This document shows, in pieces, positions 41,110 to 50,205 of a stretch of DNA of 53,406 nucleotides. The position numbers and the translations under genes are program-made. This stretch comes from Nitrososphaerota archaeon (GTDB lineage Archaea > Thermoproteota > Nitrososphaeria > Nitrososphaerales > Nitrosopumilaceae), in the NCBI GenBank assembly GCA_028866655.1, contig JAGWHQ010000010.1:1-53406 (forward strand), written 5' to 3'. The notes under the pieces are model-generated. The model was not told the DNA's origin, did not search any database, and worked only from the letters and a program-made list of their open reading frames with translations. Position 1 is the stretch's first letter; each line of letters begins with the position of its first letter.

Positions 41110-41589
41110 TTGAAAACAAGAGATAAGATCTACGTAATAGTTCCATCAACGTTGTTAGGTCTGACTCTAATTATACTCGTATTCAATAATTACATCATAG
41201 AATATCTACCGCCTAACGTTTTTGCGGTATATCCTCTTTGGTCATGCTGGCCAAGTAACGGAATTTACATTGGAGGGCCAGATCTCATTAAAGATATACA
41301 TTTTCTTAATGAAAAGAGGAGTTATCGCATTGGAGATGACATCAATCCGAGTCTAGTGTATACCGCATCTAATGGCATCATTGCACCAAATATGTACATT
41401 AAAAATTCCTTGAATCAAACAGTCTGGCATTATGACATGCATACACTAAAGAAAGGTTGTGGTTTGACATTGCATTATAATCTGCAAGATCTAACAGAAC
41501 CACCAAGACTTAACCAAACAGGTCAGTATGAAATGTTTGCAGGTGCACTAGACAAGTTTACATCATTTAGATTCTCTGTGATTCCTTAA
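41110..41589 (+). CDS. membrane-anchored extracytoplasmic protein, function unknown
   Basis: TTG 41110 starts a protein with one N-terminal hydrophobic anchor (IYVIVPSTLLGLTLIILVF) and an outer domain of about 130 residues containing two Cys (WSCWPSN and KKGCGLTL) that could form a disulfide, plus several possible N-glycosylation sites (NQTVW, NQTGQ). The predicted fold is beta-rich. Family not recognised. No operon partner. Confidence 0.6.
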   Translation: MKTRDKIYVIVPSTLLGLTLIILVFNNYIIEYLPPNVFAVYPLWSCWPSNGIYIGGPDLIKDIHFLNEKRSYRIGDDINPSLVYTASNGIIAPNMYIKNSLNQTVWHYDMHTLKKGCGLTLHYNLQDLTEPPRLNQTGQYEMFAGALDKFTSFRFSVIP

Positions 41590-41688
41590 GTTACTTGAAA
41601 TGAAAACTCTGCTCGACGTATATTTTTATCAAATTTGTTGAAATTAAAAAGGAAAAAGCAGTAGAAAATTAATACCTTGAATCTCACA

Positions 41689-41698
41689 TTTATATTTA
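41689..41698 (+). promoter_or_regulatory. TATA box of the S8e-SRP19 operon
   Basis: TTTATATTTA lies 22-31 bases before ATG 41720, so the transcript should start at or very near the start codon (leaderless). Confidence 0.55.
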
Positions 41699-41719
41699 GA
41701 GATACTTTATCGAGTCAAC

Positions 41720-42100
41720 ATGAAGAAATCTGTTGAAAATCTTGCAACAAGTAAGATTACTGGTGGTAGAAGATATCCCCTCAGATCAAGACGAAAATAT
41801 GAAATTGACAGATATTCAGTAGAAGCAGTTCCAGGAGAACAAGTAACTATAACCCGCAAGACAAGAGGAGGAAATCAAAAAACATCATTGAAGACAACAG
41901 ATGTTGTCAACTTGACAGTTCCAGGTTCCAAGGTTAAGAAATTAAAGATTCTCAAAGTATTAAAAAATCCGTCAAACAAAGACTATGAAAGACGTGGAGT
42001 AATTTCCAAAGGCGCAATTTTAGAAACCGAAGCAGGTCAATGCAGAGTAATTTCAAGACCTGGTCAAGACGGCGTAGTAAATGCAATCTTGATAAAGTGA
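41720..42100 (+). CDS. rps8e: ribosomal protein S8e
   Basis: The 126-residue protein is a complete archaeal S8e: SKITGGRRYPLRSRRKYEID, a KTRGGNQKTSLKTTDVVNLT segment, KKLKILKVLKNPSNKDYERR and an ITKGAILETEAG-like segment (here VISKGAILETEAGQCRVISR). It is a small-subunit protein found only in archaea and eukaryotes. SRP19 follows after 4 bases, so the two are co-transcribed. Confidence 0.95.
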   Translation: MKKSVENLATSKITGGRRYPLRSRRKYEIDRYSVEAVPGEQVTITRKTRGGNQKTSLKTTDVVNLTVPGSKVKKLKILKVLKNPSNKDYERRGVISKGAILETEAGQCRVISRPGQDGVVNAILIK

Positions 42101-42104
42101 TAAG

Positions 42105-42404
42105 ATGAAGGATTACGAACATGTCGTAATCTGGCTTGACTATTTCAATAAAACTATTACAAAGAAAATGGGTAGAAAAGTTTCTCGAGAAAAGAGCATT
42201 TTTGACCCATCGTTAAACGAATTGATTGCTGCTGCCAAGGCTGCAGGACTTGAACCAACAGAGACAAATGATCAAGTCAGATTTCCAAGACGACCATATG
42301 TAAGGTCTGGGTACATCACACTTGCAAAGGCCAAGCCAAAATCTAAAATGATTTCTGCAATTTCTGAAAAACTAGTTTCAAAAAGAGCCAAACAATCCAA
42401 GTAA
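42105..42404 (+). CDS. srp19: signal recognition particle protein SRP19
   Basis: SRP19 binds the SRP RNA tips and lets SRP54 join. The 99-residue protein has VVIWLDYFNKTITKKMGRKV, SREKSIFDPSLNELIAAAKA and the FPRRPYVRSGYITLA loop, as expected. The C terminus is Lys-rich. It is coupled to S8e upstream. Confidence 0.93.
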   Translation: MKDYEHVVIWLDYFNKTITKKMGRKVSREKSIFDPSLNELIAAAKAAGLEPTETNDQVRFPRRPYVRSGYITLAKAKPKSKMISAISEKLVSKRAKQSK

Positions 42405-42463
42405 ATATCCATTATAGCTTGCAGCTAAAGTAATGTTGACAGAACCATATTGATAACAGTATT

Positions 42464-42748
42464 TTGTTGAGAATTCAATTGCAGGAGGTAGGCGAAGTAT
42501 TGCATCTAGCGAGTAGCGGTAGAGTCATCATTAGACTCACAAAACATCTAAGAGATAACCAGATAGTCGTAGACAACTCTGGAGTCAAAGTCGCCAAAGT
42601 ATCAGAAATGATAGGTCCTGTTGATGCACCTTATGCGTCGGCAGTTCCGCTTACCAACAACATAAAAAAACAAATCGGAAAGAAGGTTTTCATCGTTGAA
42701 GAAACTCCTGTGATGAGACCAAAACGATTCAAAGGAAGAAGAAGATGA
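42464..42748 (+). CDS. gar1: H/ACA RNA-protein component Gar1
   Basis: The 94-residue protein has the Gar1 beta-barrel (GEVLHLASSGRVIIRLTKHL, then VSEMIGPVDAPYASAVPL, where the GPV-x-PY motif is typical) and a short Arg/Lys tail (RPKRFKGRRR). Gar1 joins Cbf5, Nop10 and L7Ae in H/ACA pseudouridylation complexes. TTG 42464 is the start. It overlaps the TFB gene by 4 bases (ATGA), so translation is coupled. Confidence 0.9.
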   Translation: MLRIQLQEVGEVLHLASSGRVIIRLTKHLRDNQIVVDNSGVKVAKVSEMIGPVDAPYASAVPLTNNIKKQIGKKVFIVEETPVMRPKRFKGRRR

Positions 42749-43707
42749 CCACAATAACAGAATTACAAACACATTGCCCGGAATGTCGTTCTAATTTGAT
42801 TGACGACACTCACAGTGGCGAGAAGATTTGTTCAGGCTGTGGATTGGTCGCAATGGAACAGATGCCAGATTATGGAATTGAATCAAGAGCAACAAATCCT
42901 GAAGAAAAAATGAAGTTGACAAGAGCATCAGGACAGACAAGTTATGCACAACATGATTTGGGAATCAGGACAGAGATTGCAATGGGAACAAAAGACTTCA
43001 GTGGAAGAACAATATCAAGTGACATGGCAAATCAGATGTACAACCTAAGAAAATGGCAAACTAGGATAAGGGTTGCATCTCCAGAAGAGCGAAGACTAGC
43101 AAACATTTTGGCAAAGATAGGAGAAACATGTCATGCCCTATCACTGCCAAGAAATGTCATAGAGTCAGCGTCCATGATATACAGAAACTTCCAAGGACAG
43201 GCAGATGCAAAAGGCAAATCAGTTGCTTGCATGTCTGCTGCAACAATTTACATGGCATGCAAACAATGCGATGTAGTAAGATCCCTTGACGAGATCTGCG
43301 CCGCAACAGGAAGTTCAAAGGAAGAAAAGCTCAATGTCAAACTGACAGCAAAATACTATAGAACACTTGTGATGGAACTTGGTTCTAAGACAGCACCTAC
43401 AGTAACTCTTGAGAAATACATATCAAAAATAGCAAATCTGGCAAAGCTTGAAGTTCGTGTAGAAAGACTTGCTGCAGAAATTGCAGAAAAGACGTCAGAT
43501 CATAGTCTTGCAGACGGAAAGGCACCAAATGGGTTGGCTGCTGCATACTTGTACATAGCATCAACCCTTCTTGGACAGAGCATCCTTCAAAGAGATGTCT
43601 CGAGTGTTGCAGGAATAACTGAGGTCACAATAAGAAACAGATGCAAGGAAATTCTCACGGCATACAAGATGAAAGTGACATTACGGCAATCAATAGTTAA
43701 GAACTAA
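42745..43707 (+). CDS. tfb: transcription initiation factor TFB
   Basis: The 320-residue protein has the N-terminal zinc ribbon (CPECRSNLIDD, CSGCGLV), a B-finger/linker, and two cyclin repeats (ILAKIGETCHALSLPRNVIE and EISKIANL-like second repeat with KAPNGLAAAYLYIASTLLG). It recruits RNA polymerase to the TBP-TATA complex. These archaea usually carry several TFBs; this is one of them. It is coupled to gar1. Confidence 0.96.
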   Translation: MTTITELQTHCPECRSNLIDDTHSGEKICSGCGLVAMEQMPDYGIESRATNPEEKMKLTRASGQTSYAQHDLGIRTEIAMGTKDFSGRTISSDMANQMYNLRKWQTRIRVASPEERRLANILAKIGETCHALSLPRNVIESASMIYRNFQGQADAKGKSVACMSAATIYMACKQCDVVRSLDEICAATGSSKEEKLNVKLTAKYYRTLVMELGSKTAPTVTLEKYISKIANLAKLEVRVERLAAEIAEKTSDHSLADGKAPNGLAAAYLYIASTLLGQSILQRDVSSVAGITEVTIRNRCKEILTAYKMKVTLRQSIVKN

Positions 43708-43747
43708 CTCTCTTTCTTATTTTTATATTTAATAAAAAACTAGATTT

Positions 43748-44053
43748 TCAGCCAGCTATGGTAGTTCTTGTCAGATATCCCAGATTTACCACAGAGTGAC
43801 ATGTCATATGTTGTTGAGGAGACGTTTTTTTGCTACACATCTTGCATATTTTTTGTATTGTTTTTCTGCACTGGCTGCACCAAAGATGTTTTGCAAGTTC
43901 GCCTCCACAAGTTCTACAGCTCTCATCAGGCATTATACAATCACACTTGATACGTAGATCTTTGCTTTTAGCAGAGTGCAAATAGATCCAGTAGTATACC
44001 ATAGAATTCATTGGTAATTCCATGGTAAACATTCCATATGCCGTACATGACAA
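43748..44053 (-). CDS. Cys-rich zinc-binding protein, function unknown
   Basis: The 101-residue frame contains CRTCGGELAKHLWCSQCRKT and ICKMCSKKTSPQQHMTCH, a pair of CxxC-type zinc sites, after a region with CDCIMPDESC. The first 20 residues look like weak filler, and a later ATG (MELPMNSMVYYWIY or MVYYW) may be the true start. Likely a zinc-ribbon protein; function unknown. Confidence 0.55.
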   Translation of the reverse strand: MSCTAYGMFTMELPMNSMVYYWIYLHSAKSKDLRIKCDCIMPDESCRTCGGELAKHLWCSQCRKTIQKICKMCSKKTSPQQHMTCHSVVNLGYLTRTTIAG

Positions 44054-44102
44054 ATCATATGATAAATAATAGAGAAAATAAAAAGAAAAGGAAAGAGATC
44101 CT

Positions 44103-45269
44103 TTATGGATACGACCAGAGCTGTTGACCGTTGAATTTTATTTCAGAAATACCCTTCTCATCTATGTCTTGTATTGCACTTGGTAGTGGTACATACAATA
44201 GTTTTGGAGCGTATTGCTGTCCGTCTGTTACAAACCAGTAAAGCATGTGTACAAGATCCTGTGCCTTTTGCTGTGTCATTCCCTTGAGTTGTTCAAGGTT
44301 TGGATTCACCAATAGATAGGTGAATGTTGCAATTGGGTATGCATTTGGTCCAGGTGCATCATTGATGGAGACATTACTCCATACCCCATCAGCTGCTGGC
44401 AATGATGATATTGCTCCAGATGCGGCTGCTGCAGTTGTTGTCAAATTAGCATCAAGGAATGCAGTCTTGTCATGGTTCTGAATATAGGCATATGTCATTG
44501 GAATCTTTGAAGATAGCAATTTGTTAGTCTTGGCATATGCCAATTCTACATATCCTACAGATTCTGGAACTTTCTTTACTATTGCAGCAACTCCTGCGTT
44601 GCCTGAGCCACCCATTCCGGTTGGCCATGGAACAGATGTAGAGTGTCCTACTTTTGCGCTCCAATCAGAGCTAACTTGTGAAAGATAGCTAGTGAATGCA
44701 AATGTTGTACCGGACCCATCAGATCTGTGAACAAGAATTATCTTGTTTCTATCATCCTGTAATGCTTTTGCAATTGTTGGATCAGTTTGTAGGTTTACAA
44801 TAGCTGGGTCATGCCAGTAAATGATCTGACCCAAGAAAATTTTTGCTATTACATCTCCAGTTAACAAGAGCCCATTTTTCTGAACTCCTGGAAGATTGTA
44901 TGTAACAACTATTGCGCCCATAGACTCTGGAATGGTTAATGTTCCTTTTGGAGCCTTTTTGATATCTGATGCTTGCAAAGGTGCATCGGTTCCTGCAAAG
45001 TTTACTTTCTTGGCGGTATACAGCTTAATGCCTGCTCCACTACCAATTGGTTGGTAATTCAACGTAATTCCGGGATATAGATCATGATATTGTACTCTCC
45101 ATTTGTCAATTATTGGAAATGCGAAAGTTGATCCCGCTGCATTGTAGTTGAACTTGTCACCATCAGCAGGTGCTGGCGGTGGCGTAGTGTCTGCATGTGC
45201 ATTAAGAACAGTTGTCGGCATTATTAGAACTAGCATCAATGCTAATCCTAACAAGATTTTATTTGTCAT
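44103..45269 (-). CDS. pstS: phosphate ABC transporter substrate-binding protein PstS (paralogue 1)
   Basis: A signal peptide (ILLGLALMLVLIMPTTVLNA) is followed by the PstS fold: AAGSTFAFPIIDKWRVQYHD, YQPIGSGAGIKLYTAKKVNF, GTDAPL, and the phosphate-contact segment HRSDGSGTTFAFTSYLS. It ends at QLWSYP and has no C-terminal anchor, so it may be free or held by partners. I use ATG 45269; the longer frame lacks a reason. It is the last gene of the minus-strand phosphate block and is a diverged copy of the next gene. Confidence 0.93.
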   Translation of the reverse strand: MTNKILLGLALMLVLIMPTTVLNAHADTTPPPAPADGDKFNYNAAGSTFAFPIIDKWRVQYHDLYPGITLNYQPIGSGAGIKLYTAKKVNFAGTDAPLQASDIKKAPKGTLTIPESMGAIVVTYNLPGVQKNGLLLTGDVIAKIFLGQIIYWHDPAIVNLQTDPTIAKALQDDRNKIILVHRSDGSGTTFAFTSYLSQVSSDWSAKVGHSTSVPWPTGMGGSGNAGVAAIVKKVPESVGYVELAYAKTNKLLSSKIPMTYAYIQNHDKTAFLDANLTTTAAAASGAISSLPAADGVWSNVSINDAPGPNAYPIATFTYLLVNPNLEQLKGMTQQKAQDLVHMLYWFVTDGQQYAPKLLYVPLPSAIQDIDEKGISEIKFNGQQLWSYP

Positions 45270-45454
45270 CAAATGGTTGTGAAAGATTTGTTTATTTACA
45301 TATAATCGACATAGATCACGTAAATAGCTATACTCTATGTTGACATATGTAATTCGCTTTTTGATCAACATATCCTATGAAGAATTATTATTACACAAGA
45401 GATTCAAAAATAAATACTAGAAAGTTTTCGTACAATAAAAAAAAGAAAAGAGTT

Positions 45455-46639
45455 TTAGATTTTTGGATTAAATCCAATTCTAGATTTTGATGAAACTGCA
45501 ATTATAGATACAATTGCAATTGCAAGAACTAGAGCTGCGACTGGACCAAATTCTGGAACTGCTCCTCCAGAAAATGACACTTCAGCAAGTCCAGCTTCAT
45601 CAATCTTCTTTATCGAATCTGGCAGAGGCACGTACAACAAACCTGAAGCATATTGTTGACCATCACCGATTATCCAGTTAAGAAAATCAAGTACTTGTGT
45701 GGACTTGTCTTGTGTTTCCCCATTTACGGTACTCAAATCCTTGTATATCATCACATAAGTTAGTGTTGATATAGGATATGAGTTGCTTCCGGGTTGACTT
45801 ACTATAGACACTTGACTCCAATCTCCGTCTGCAGAAGGTAAGTTTGTACCAGCTGCTGCAGCATCTGCTGCTACACTATCAAGAGTGGGTTCCACAAATG
45901 CATTACCATCAGCGTTTTGGACAAATGCATATGTCATTTTATTTTGGAAGACATATGCCAATTCCACATATCCAACGGCATATTGTGTAGTTTTCACAAT
46001 GTTTGCCACTCCTGCATTTCCTTGACCTCCAGTACCAACTGGCCATGGCACGGACTTTCCTTGACCTACCTTAGTCTTCCAATCTGGACTGATCTTTGAG
46101 AGATAATCAGTGAACGCATATGTTGTTCCAGATCCATCAGATCTGTGTGCTACCACTATTTTTTGATTAGGTAGACTTGTTCCAGGATTAAGATTGACTA
46201 TTGCAGGATCATTCCATGAGGTAATATTCCCCATAAAGATCTGTGCAATTACAGGTCCTGTCAGTTTTAGTCCCTTATCAATTCCAGGAAGATTATAGGC
46301 AATTGTTATTCCACCTATCGATTCCGGAATTGTAAGTACGCCAGGAGCATTTTTCATATCAGTTGCAGACAATGGTGCATCAGATGCTCCAAAGTCCACA
46401 CTTTTTTGCTCCAAGAGCTTTATTCCTGCGCCACTACCAATTGATTGATAGTTCAACGTGATCTCGGGATGTATTTTGTTGTATTCAACTCTCCAGTTAT
46501 CCATCAATGGAAACACGAAGGTTGATCCTGCCCCTGTGATTGTATAAGATTGACTAGTCTGTGCACTTGCATGCATCGACATTGCGGGCACTAATAGGAT
46601 TAACATCAATGTAAATCCCATAATGACTTTTTTAGTCAT
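45455..46639 (-). CDS. pstS: phosphate ABC transporter substrate-binding protein PstS (paralogue 2, PEFG anchor)
   Basis: The protein has a signal peptide (VIMGFTLMLILLVPAMSMHA) and PstS motifs GAGSTFVFPLMDNWRVEYNK, YQSIGSGAGIK and HRSDGSGTTYAFTDYLS. Its C terminus is VPEFGPVAALVLAIAIVSII followed by a basic tail, the PEFG-CTERM type sorting/anchor signal known from Nitrososphaerota. It should therefore be fixed to the outer membrane face. A CTATATAG palindrome lies 62-75 bases upstream of the ATG. Confidence 0.94.
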   Translation of the reverse strand: MTKKVIMGFTLMLILLVPAMSMHASAQTSQSYTITGAGSTFVFPLMDNWRVEYNKIHPEITLNYQSIGSGAGIKLLEQKSVDFGASDAPLSATDMKNAPGVLTIPESIGGITIAYNLPGIDKGLKLTGPVIAQIFMGNITSWNDPAIVNLNPGTSLPNQKIVVAHRSDGSGTTYAFTDYLSKISPDWKTKVGQGKSVPWPVGTGGQGNAGVANIVKTTQYAVGYVELAYVFQNKMTYAFVQNADGNAFVEPTLDSVAADAAAAGTNLPSADGDWSQVSIVSQPGSNSYPISTLTYVMIYKDLSTVNGETQDKSTQVLDFLNWIIGDGQQYASGLLYVPLPDSIKKIDEAGLAEVSFSGGAVPEFGPVAALVLAIAIVSIIAVSSKSRIGFNPKI

Positions 46640-46700
46640 AGGGACAACAGGAAATGTATTCTATTTACCTTTGGTCAACATAGTTTTCATATTAATTAAT

Positions 46701-46714
46701 AATCTATATAGATT
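46701..46714. promoter_or_regulatory. candidate phosphate-regulon operator upstream of pstS
   Basis: AATCTATATAGATT is a perfect 14-base palindrome 62-75 bases upstream of the anchored pstS start. Its core CTATATAG recurs upstream of pstC and twice upstream of DUF47-pit. It may be an operator, or it may overlap a TATA element. Confidence 0.5.
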
Positions 46715-46746
46715 AAAATTTGTAAAATGAATTTTTCAAGTCGTAT

Positions 46747-47373
46747 CTAATGATACGTTCTTGCGCCTGTAACAATATAACTTACAGAGTCGCCTACAAA
46801 TGCAGCATGATCAGCCATTCGTTCCATGTATCGAAGAACCAGTGCATCAGCAAGTGCACATTTGACACTGCTCAATGTTATCAACATTGGTAAATGCTTG
46901 TTATAGTATTTATCAACAAGATCTTCATCAGTTCTTAGCTCCTTGGCTTTTTCCAAATCAAGTGTTGCAAAACATTCCACAGCAAGTTTAACCATCTGTT
47001 TTATTTCACCTGATAAAGTGTAGATAACTTCATTTTTACAATCAGAAAGATCTCCAAAAGTATCTCGGACTAGTGTTATATCATATGCATATCTTCCAAG
47101 TCTAGTAAATCCGTATGAAATTTCAAGTGAAGATCGTATTAGTCTAAAATCACTTGCTACTGGTTGATATCTCAAAATCATGTCAAATGTTAATTCACCA
47201 ACTTTATCGTATAGATCCATCATTTGGCTTGAGAGAGAGTGTACCTCTTTTCGTGCGTTTTGCCCACCCAAGTAGGCATCAATTGCAAGATTTGTACAGC
47301 GAATGGAAAGATCGCACATTTGCTTCATCATTTCAGATAAATTTGATAGATGTGGATCTATGAGACGTGTCAT
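46747..47373 (-). CDS. phoU: phosphate transport regulator PhoU
   Basis: The 208-residue all-helical protein is a canonical PhoU with two three-helix bundles: LSNLSEMMKQMCDLSIRCTN in the first, VIYTLSGEIKQMVKLAVECF in the second. Acidic metal-binding patches occur at the ends (DEDLVDKYYNK, RYMERMADHAAFVGDSVSYI). PhoU restrains Pst transport when phosphate is plentiful. It follows pstB after 2 bases in the operon. Confidence 0.93.
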   Translation of the reverse strand: MTRLIDPHLSNLSEMMKQMCDLSIRCTNLAIDAYLGGQNARKEVHSLSSQMMDLYDKVGELTFDMILRYQPVASDFRLIRSSLEISYGFTRLGRYAYDITLVRDTFGDLSDCKNEVIYTLSGEIKQMVKLAVECFATLDLEKAKELRTDEDLVDKYYNKHLPMLITLSSVKCALADALVLRYMERMADHAAFVGDSVSYIVTGARTYH

Positions 47374-47375
47374 AA

Positions 47376-48185
47376 TTATCCAAACTGTCCTTGAACATAC
47401 TTGGCAGTTATCTCATTTCTAGGATTCTCAAAGATTTGTTTAGTCTCACCAAATTCTACCAAATCTCCAAGATACATAAATCCAGTATAGTCAGAGACCC
47501 TAGTTGCTTGTTGCATGTTATGTGTGACAATAATTATGGTGTATTCTTTTTTCAACTCTTGTATCATTTCTTCAATTTTTTGAGTTGCGATTGGATCAAG
47601 AGCAGATGCAGGTTCGTCCATCAAGAGGACTTCTGGCTGTATGGCAAGCGCTCGTGCTATGCACAAGCGTTGTTGTTGTCCTCCGGAGAGACTCATGCCC
47701 GGTTTCTTCAAGTCATTTTTAACTTCATTCCAAAGTGATGCCATCTTGAGACATCCTTCTACTACCTCATCAATTATTTTTTTGTCTTTTACGCCGTTAA
47801 GTTTCAATCCACATGCAACATTGTCATAAATTGACATGGTAGGAAACGGATTTGGTTTTTGAAATACCATCCCTATCTTTCTTCTATTTATTATTGGGTC
47901 CACCTTGTTAGAATAAAGATCTTCTCCATCAAGCAAAACTTTTCCAGTTAGTGTTGCATTCTTTGTAAGCTCATGCATTCTGTTCAAGCATCTAAGAAAT
48001 GTTGTCTTTCCACAACCAGAAGGTCCAATGAGTGCAGTAACTGCCCTGTCCCGGAATTTCATTGAAACATTTTTGACTGTAACAATTCCATCATAACTTG
48101 CAGAAATATTTTCTGCAATGAGTTTGTATTTTATATCTTCAGTAGAATTATCTTTCAATGGAACTTTAGTCATTGTCTCCATCAT
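47376..48185 (-). CDS. pstB: phosphate ABC transporter ATP-binding protein PstB
   Basis: The ATPase has Walker [13 protein letters not shown], the ABC signature [16 protein letters not shown], Walker [14 protein letters not shown] and the switch histidine in [10 protein letters not shown] begin it at ATG 48185, which overlaps the pstA stop by one base (TAATG). The longer frame has a Cys/Tyr-rich lead with no match to the family. It energises phosphate uptake with PstA/PstC. Confidence 0.95.
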   Translation of the reverse strand: MMETMTKVPLKDNSTEDIKYKLIAENISASYDGIVTVKNVSMKFRDRAVTALIGPSGCGKTTFLRCLNRMHELTKNATLTGKVLLDGEDLYSNKVDPIINRRKIGMVFQKPNPFPTMSIYDNVACGLKLNGVKDKKIIDEVVEGCLKMASLWNEVKNDLKKPGMSLSGGQQQRLCIARALAIQPEVLLMDEPASALDPIATQKIEEMIQELKKEYTIIIVTHNMQQATRVSDYTGFMYLGDLVEFGETKQIFENPRNEITAKYVQGQFG

Positions 48186-49102
48186 TATACACTTCCTAGT
48201 TTTCTGAACTTTAATAGTGTTTGCCCTTTCTTTTGTAAGAATAAATATCTCACACCAATATTTATTGAAAGAACAATAATTATCAAAATGAATGCACCAC
48301 CCCACCCTTGAGCTACTGCACTATCATATGGAAGAGATGACAGTCTCCAAATTCGAAGTGGCAGTGCATCAACTGGTCCACTGAAATCTTGTATGAACTG
48401 ACTGCTACCAAGAATTGTAAATACAAGTGGTGCTGTCTCTCCAGCAATTCTTGCAACAGATAACAAAATTCCTGTAACAAGACCACTTCTTGCACTACTA
48501 AGTACGATTGTAAAAACTACTTTCCATCTTCTAATTCCTAGCGCATATCCTGCTTCCCTATATGTAACAGGCACTAGCTTCAGCGATTCCTCAGTTGTTC
48601 GCATTATAATAGGCAACATGATAATAGAAAGAGCAAAAGATCCGGCCCAAACAGAAAAGTCTCCAAAAGTCAAAACAATCAAGACAAATGTAAATACACC
48701 AATTACAATTGTTGGAAATTCTGCAAGAACGTCGTTAAAAAATCTCACAGTTCTTCCATATCTATTGTTACCATATTCTGAAAGAAATATCCCTCCCATA
48801 ACACCGACTGGAACACCTATGAGACTAGATAATCCAATAAGTACCAGAGTTCCTTGAATGGCAGGACCTATTCCACCTGGATCATCACTTCCCACTGCTC
48901 CAGGTACTTGAGTAAGAAATTCCCACGATAAAGCACTTGCACCATTACTAAAGACATTGACTAGTATAGCGATAAGTGGTACAATTGCAACCAACACGCA
49001 CACAAAGACTGCACCTTTGACTATTTTGTCCAGAACAAGTCTTCTACCAACGTTATAGCGAAAGTGTTTTCTAAATTCTGTTCTTTGTTCAACAGTTATC
49101 AT
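48185..49102 (-). CDS. pstA: phosphate ABC transporter permease PstA
   Basis: The 305-residue permease has about six membrane helices, beginning [20 protein letters not shown]. The conserved cytoplasmic loop ([20 protein letters not shown]) contacts PstB, and is followed by [20 protein letters not shown], a PstA hallmark. It overlaps pstC by 4 bases (ATGA) and pstB by one. Confidence 0.95.
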   Translation of the reverse strand: MITVEQRTEFRKHFRYNVGRRLVLDKIVKGAVFVCVLVAIVPLIAILVNVFSNGASALSWEFLTQVPGAVGSDDPGGIGPAIQGTLVLIGLSSLIGVPVGVMGGIFLSEYGNNRYGRTVRFFNDVLAEFPTIVIGVFTFVLIVLTFGDFSVWAGSFALSIIMLPIIMRTTEESLKLVPVTYREAGYALGIRRWKVVFTIVLSSARSGLVTGILLSVARIAGETAPLVFTILGSSQFIQDFSGPVDALPLRIWRLSSLPYDSAVAQGWGGAFILIIIVLSINIGVRYLFLQKKGQTLLKFRKLGSV

Positions 49103-50076
49103 GCCAGTACTGCCCCCTCATGTGATTTGACTACTTTAGAAACAAGAAGATGTGCAACTACATTTATGGCAAAAGCCATCATGAATAAAATTAGTCCAAC
49201 ACCAATGAGTGCAGCTAAATGAAGACCGCCTTGAGAAGCTTCTGCAAACTCATTTGCCATTATACTTGCTAATGTTTGTCCTGGCGCAAATAGTGAAGAT
49301 GGAAAAGCAGCTGCACCTGTTGCGTTTCCTATTAACATTGTAACTGCCATTGTTTCCCCTACAGCTCTTCCAAGACCTAGTATTGTAGCACCAATTAATC
49401 CAGATTTTGAATATGGTAAAACTGCAATTCTAAAAACTTCCCATTTTGTTGCACCAAGCATGTATGCAGCTTCACGCTGACTGTTAGGTACTGCCAACAT
49501 TATTTCTTTTGAGATAGAAGCAATTGTAGGAACAATCATGATGGCAAGAACTACACTTGCAGTGAAAATATCTAATCCAAATGGAGTTCCAGCAAATATT
49601 ATACTCTGATCACCAAATAAATTATGTAGTGGTACTTCGATCCAATTTTGAATATAGGTTCTAAAAACAAGAAGGCCCCACAATCCATACACTACACTTG
49701 GTACTGCTGCAAGAAGTTCTATAACCATGGCAAGAGGAGTTCGAAGCAGTTTAGGTGCAAGCTCAGAGAGAAACATGGCTATACCAAAGCTTAGCGGTAC
49801 CGAGATTGCCATGGCAATTCCAGCATTAACCAGAGTACCCATTATGTAAGGTGCTGCACCATAAGACTCTCTACCTTCAACAGAATTCCAGTCGGAACCT
49901 GTAAGAAAGGAGATTCCTTCCTGTTGCCAAATTTGAGCCGAACCCGTAGTGAGGTTAATTACAATCATTGCTATAATCACCAGAACGTACGTAGCAGCTC
50001 CAATAGCAACATATTTGAAAATTTTATCAGTAATAGACGATCCTTTCTTCATTTTAACAGATATCATGTAACACAT
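49099..50076 (-). CDS. pstC: phosphate ABC transporter permease PstC
   Basis: The 325-residue permease has six membrane helices, the first at YVAIGAATYVLVIIAMIVIN. It has the long extracytoplasmic loop with LTGSDWNSVEG, the coupling loop EAAYMLGATKWEVFRIAVLP and the RAVGETMAVTMLIGNA segment typical of PstC. ATG 50076 or ATG 50067 (MISVKMKKGSS) may start it. It is the first gene of the pstC-A-B-phoU operon. Confidence 0.95.
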   Translation of the reverse strand: MCYMISVKMKKGSSITDKIFKYVAIGAATYVLVIIAMIVINLTTGSAQIWQQEGISFLTGSDWNSVEGRESYGAAPYIMGTLVNAGIAMAISVPLSFGIAMFLSELAPKLLRTPLAMVIELLAAVPSVVYGLWGLLVFRTYIQNWIEVPLHNLFGDQSIIFAGTPFGLDIFTASVVLAIMIVPTIASISKEIMLAVPNSQREAAYMLGATKWEVFRIAVLPYSKSGLIGATILGLGRAVGETMAVTMLIGNATGAAAFPSSLFAPGQTLASIMANEFAEASQGGLHLAALIGVGLILFMMAFAINVVAHLLVSKVVKSHEGAVLA

Positions 50077-50142
50077 TTGGTTGCCAAATTAGATATGAGA
50101 GAATCGACCATAATTTCTTAGATTTCATAGTTATATGGTGAA

Positions 50143-50150
50143 CTATATAG
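50143..50150. promoter_or_regulatory. candidate phosphate-regulon operator between pstC and the AbrB-PhoU gene
   Basis: The palindromic core CTATATAG lies 67-74 bases upstream of the pstC ATG, nearly the same distance as the pstS site, and 56-63 bases upstream of the divergent AbrB-PhoU start. It could serve both directions. Confidence 0.45.
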
Positions 50151-50205
50151 ATATACATAGAACAGGGAGACAAGTGCTTTAACTATAAGAAGTACAATTC
50201 ATGCA

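Noticed and set aside
45327-45339. CTATACTCTATG upstream of pstS1 as a full operator
   Set aside because: Only part of the CTATATAG palindrome is kept, so it is mentioned as weak support and not listed as a site.
47391-47829. Plus-strand frames opposite pstB
   Set aside because: These are antisense shadows of conserved ABC ATPase motifs on the minus strand.
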